A stretch of DNA of 64,000 bases. Source: Sipunculus nudus (Eukaryota; Annelida; Sipuncula; Golfingiida; Sipunculidae). The stretch lies in NCBI GenBank assembly GCA_026874595.1, contig CM049306.1, positions 47,618,019 to 47,682,018 on the forward strand, given 5' to 3'. The notes below the pieces were generated by a model. It saw only the letters and a program-made list of their open reading frames with translations, was not told the DNA's origin and did no database searches. Below are positions 63,553 to 64,000 of this stretch, one piece after another (positions within the stretch are counted from its first letter, which is position 1; every line of letters starts with the position of its first letter). The position numbers and the translations under genes are program-made.

Positions 63553-64000
63553 TTCTGGATCTCACATGAATTTGCAGACAATTTTATTTTGTGTTGTATG
63601 CGAGTGCCAGCATTGTAGGAATGAGTGCAGTTTGAGATTTCCTTTGAGAAGTGAAGAGGTATAATTAAGAAGGACGGTAATAAATGAACTCTTTAGTAAT
63701 AGTCAATGCCTAATAAGGTAGTAGAATATATAAAATGTTTATATAAATATATGTAAAACTGTATTTTTTTAAAGATGAAACCATATATTGGATGTCGGTA
63801 CCCTGATTAGGAATTTTATTTCTTCGGTGTTGATGTATATACAAACAAAATCTTGGTCAAGTTCGAAGATGGGTGACCTTGACTTATTTCTCGACTTTTT
63901 AGAGCGAATTATAGAAAATAACCAGCGTGTGTTAACATTTACCATGTGAGGAGGATATCTCCAAAAGTATTCAACACAGAAATTTCATTTCTTTGGTGCT
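63553..64000. other. Right edge, nothing recognised
   Basis: AT-rich. Some similarity of wording (TCTTGGTCAAGTTCGAAGATGG) to the 150-bp repeats nearby; no gene seen. Confidence 0.35.

Noticed and set aside
1-64000. CRISPR array, operon or bacterial-type system
   Set aside because: Tandem repeats here have no unique spacers of constant length, genes are intron-split and there are no bacterial gene signals.

Overview
This is animal nuclear DNA: AT-rich, with genes split into many small exons by long repeat-filled introns. Three protein-coding loci and one nearly complete LTR retrotransposon can be supported. The gene content (IL-17-receptor-like genes and an RSBN1 histone-demethylase gene) and the repeat style (elements carrying GTCCGTCC/GACGGACG runs, GGTGGCGCCACC palindromes, poly-C runs) suggest a marine invertebrate, most likely a bivalve or other mollusc. 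The species cannot be told from the window. Exon limits below were read by hand from splice signals, reading phase and protein similarity, not from transcripts.

Layout. (1) 1-4437, + strand: the 3' end of a type I receptor gene ('gene A'), cytoplasmic-tail exons only, with a 42-bp (14-residue) coding repeat. (2) 4438-14454: intergenic DNA with a CpG-containing block, a TIR element with inner repeats and a ~1.2-kb hAT-like non-autonomous element with a 5-bp target duplication. (3) 14455-44437, + strand: a complete 14-exon paralogue ('gene B') coding for 498 residues: signal peptide, IL-17RA-like ectodomain, one membrane segment and a 134-residue tail without a recognisable SEFIR domain. Genes A and B share the tail exon architecture and terminal exon, so they are tandem duplicates. 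(4) 30958-39819: an 8.86-kb Ty3/Gypsy element lying antisense in gene B intron 11. Its two 1,185-bp LTRs look identical, it has a tRNA-Leu primer site and an intact protease-RT-RNase H-integrase frame, but gag is broken by a one-base frame change. (5) 45,470-56,071: repeat-rich DNA, the probable 3'UTR of the next gene, and a 215-bp foldback. (6) 56072-61055, minus strand: the last three coding exons of an RSBN1/RSBN1L (KDM9-type) gene. (7) 61681-63552: another inverted-repeat element with ~150-bp inner tandem repeats.

The most interesting signal is the tandem pair of IL-17-receptor-like genes that keep a conserved, apparently SEFIR-less tail. That tail is built from small exons that are all phase 1-1, and one of them has expanded into a tyrosine-bearing 14-residue repeat array in gene A. 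The retrotransposon sits only 19 bases from a splice donor of gene B.
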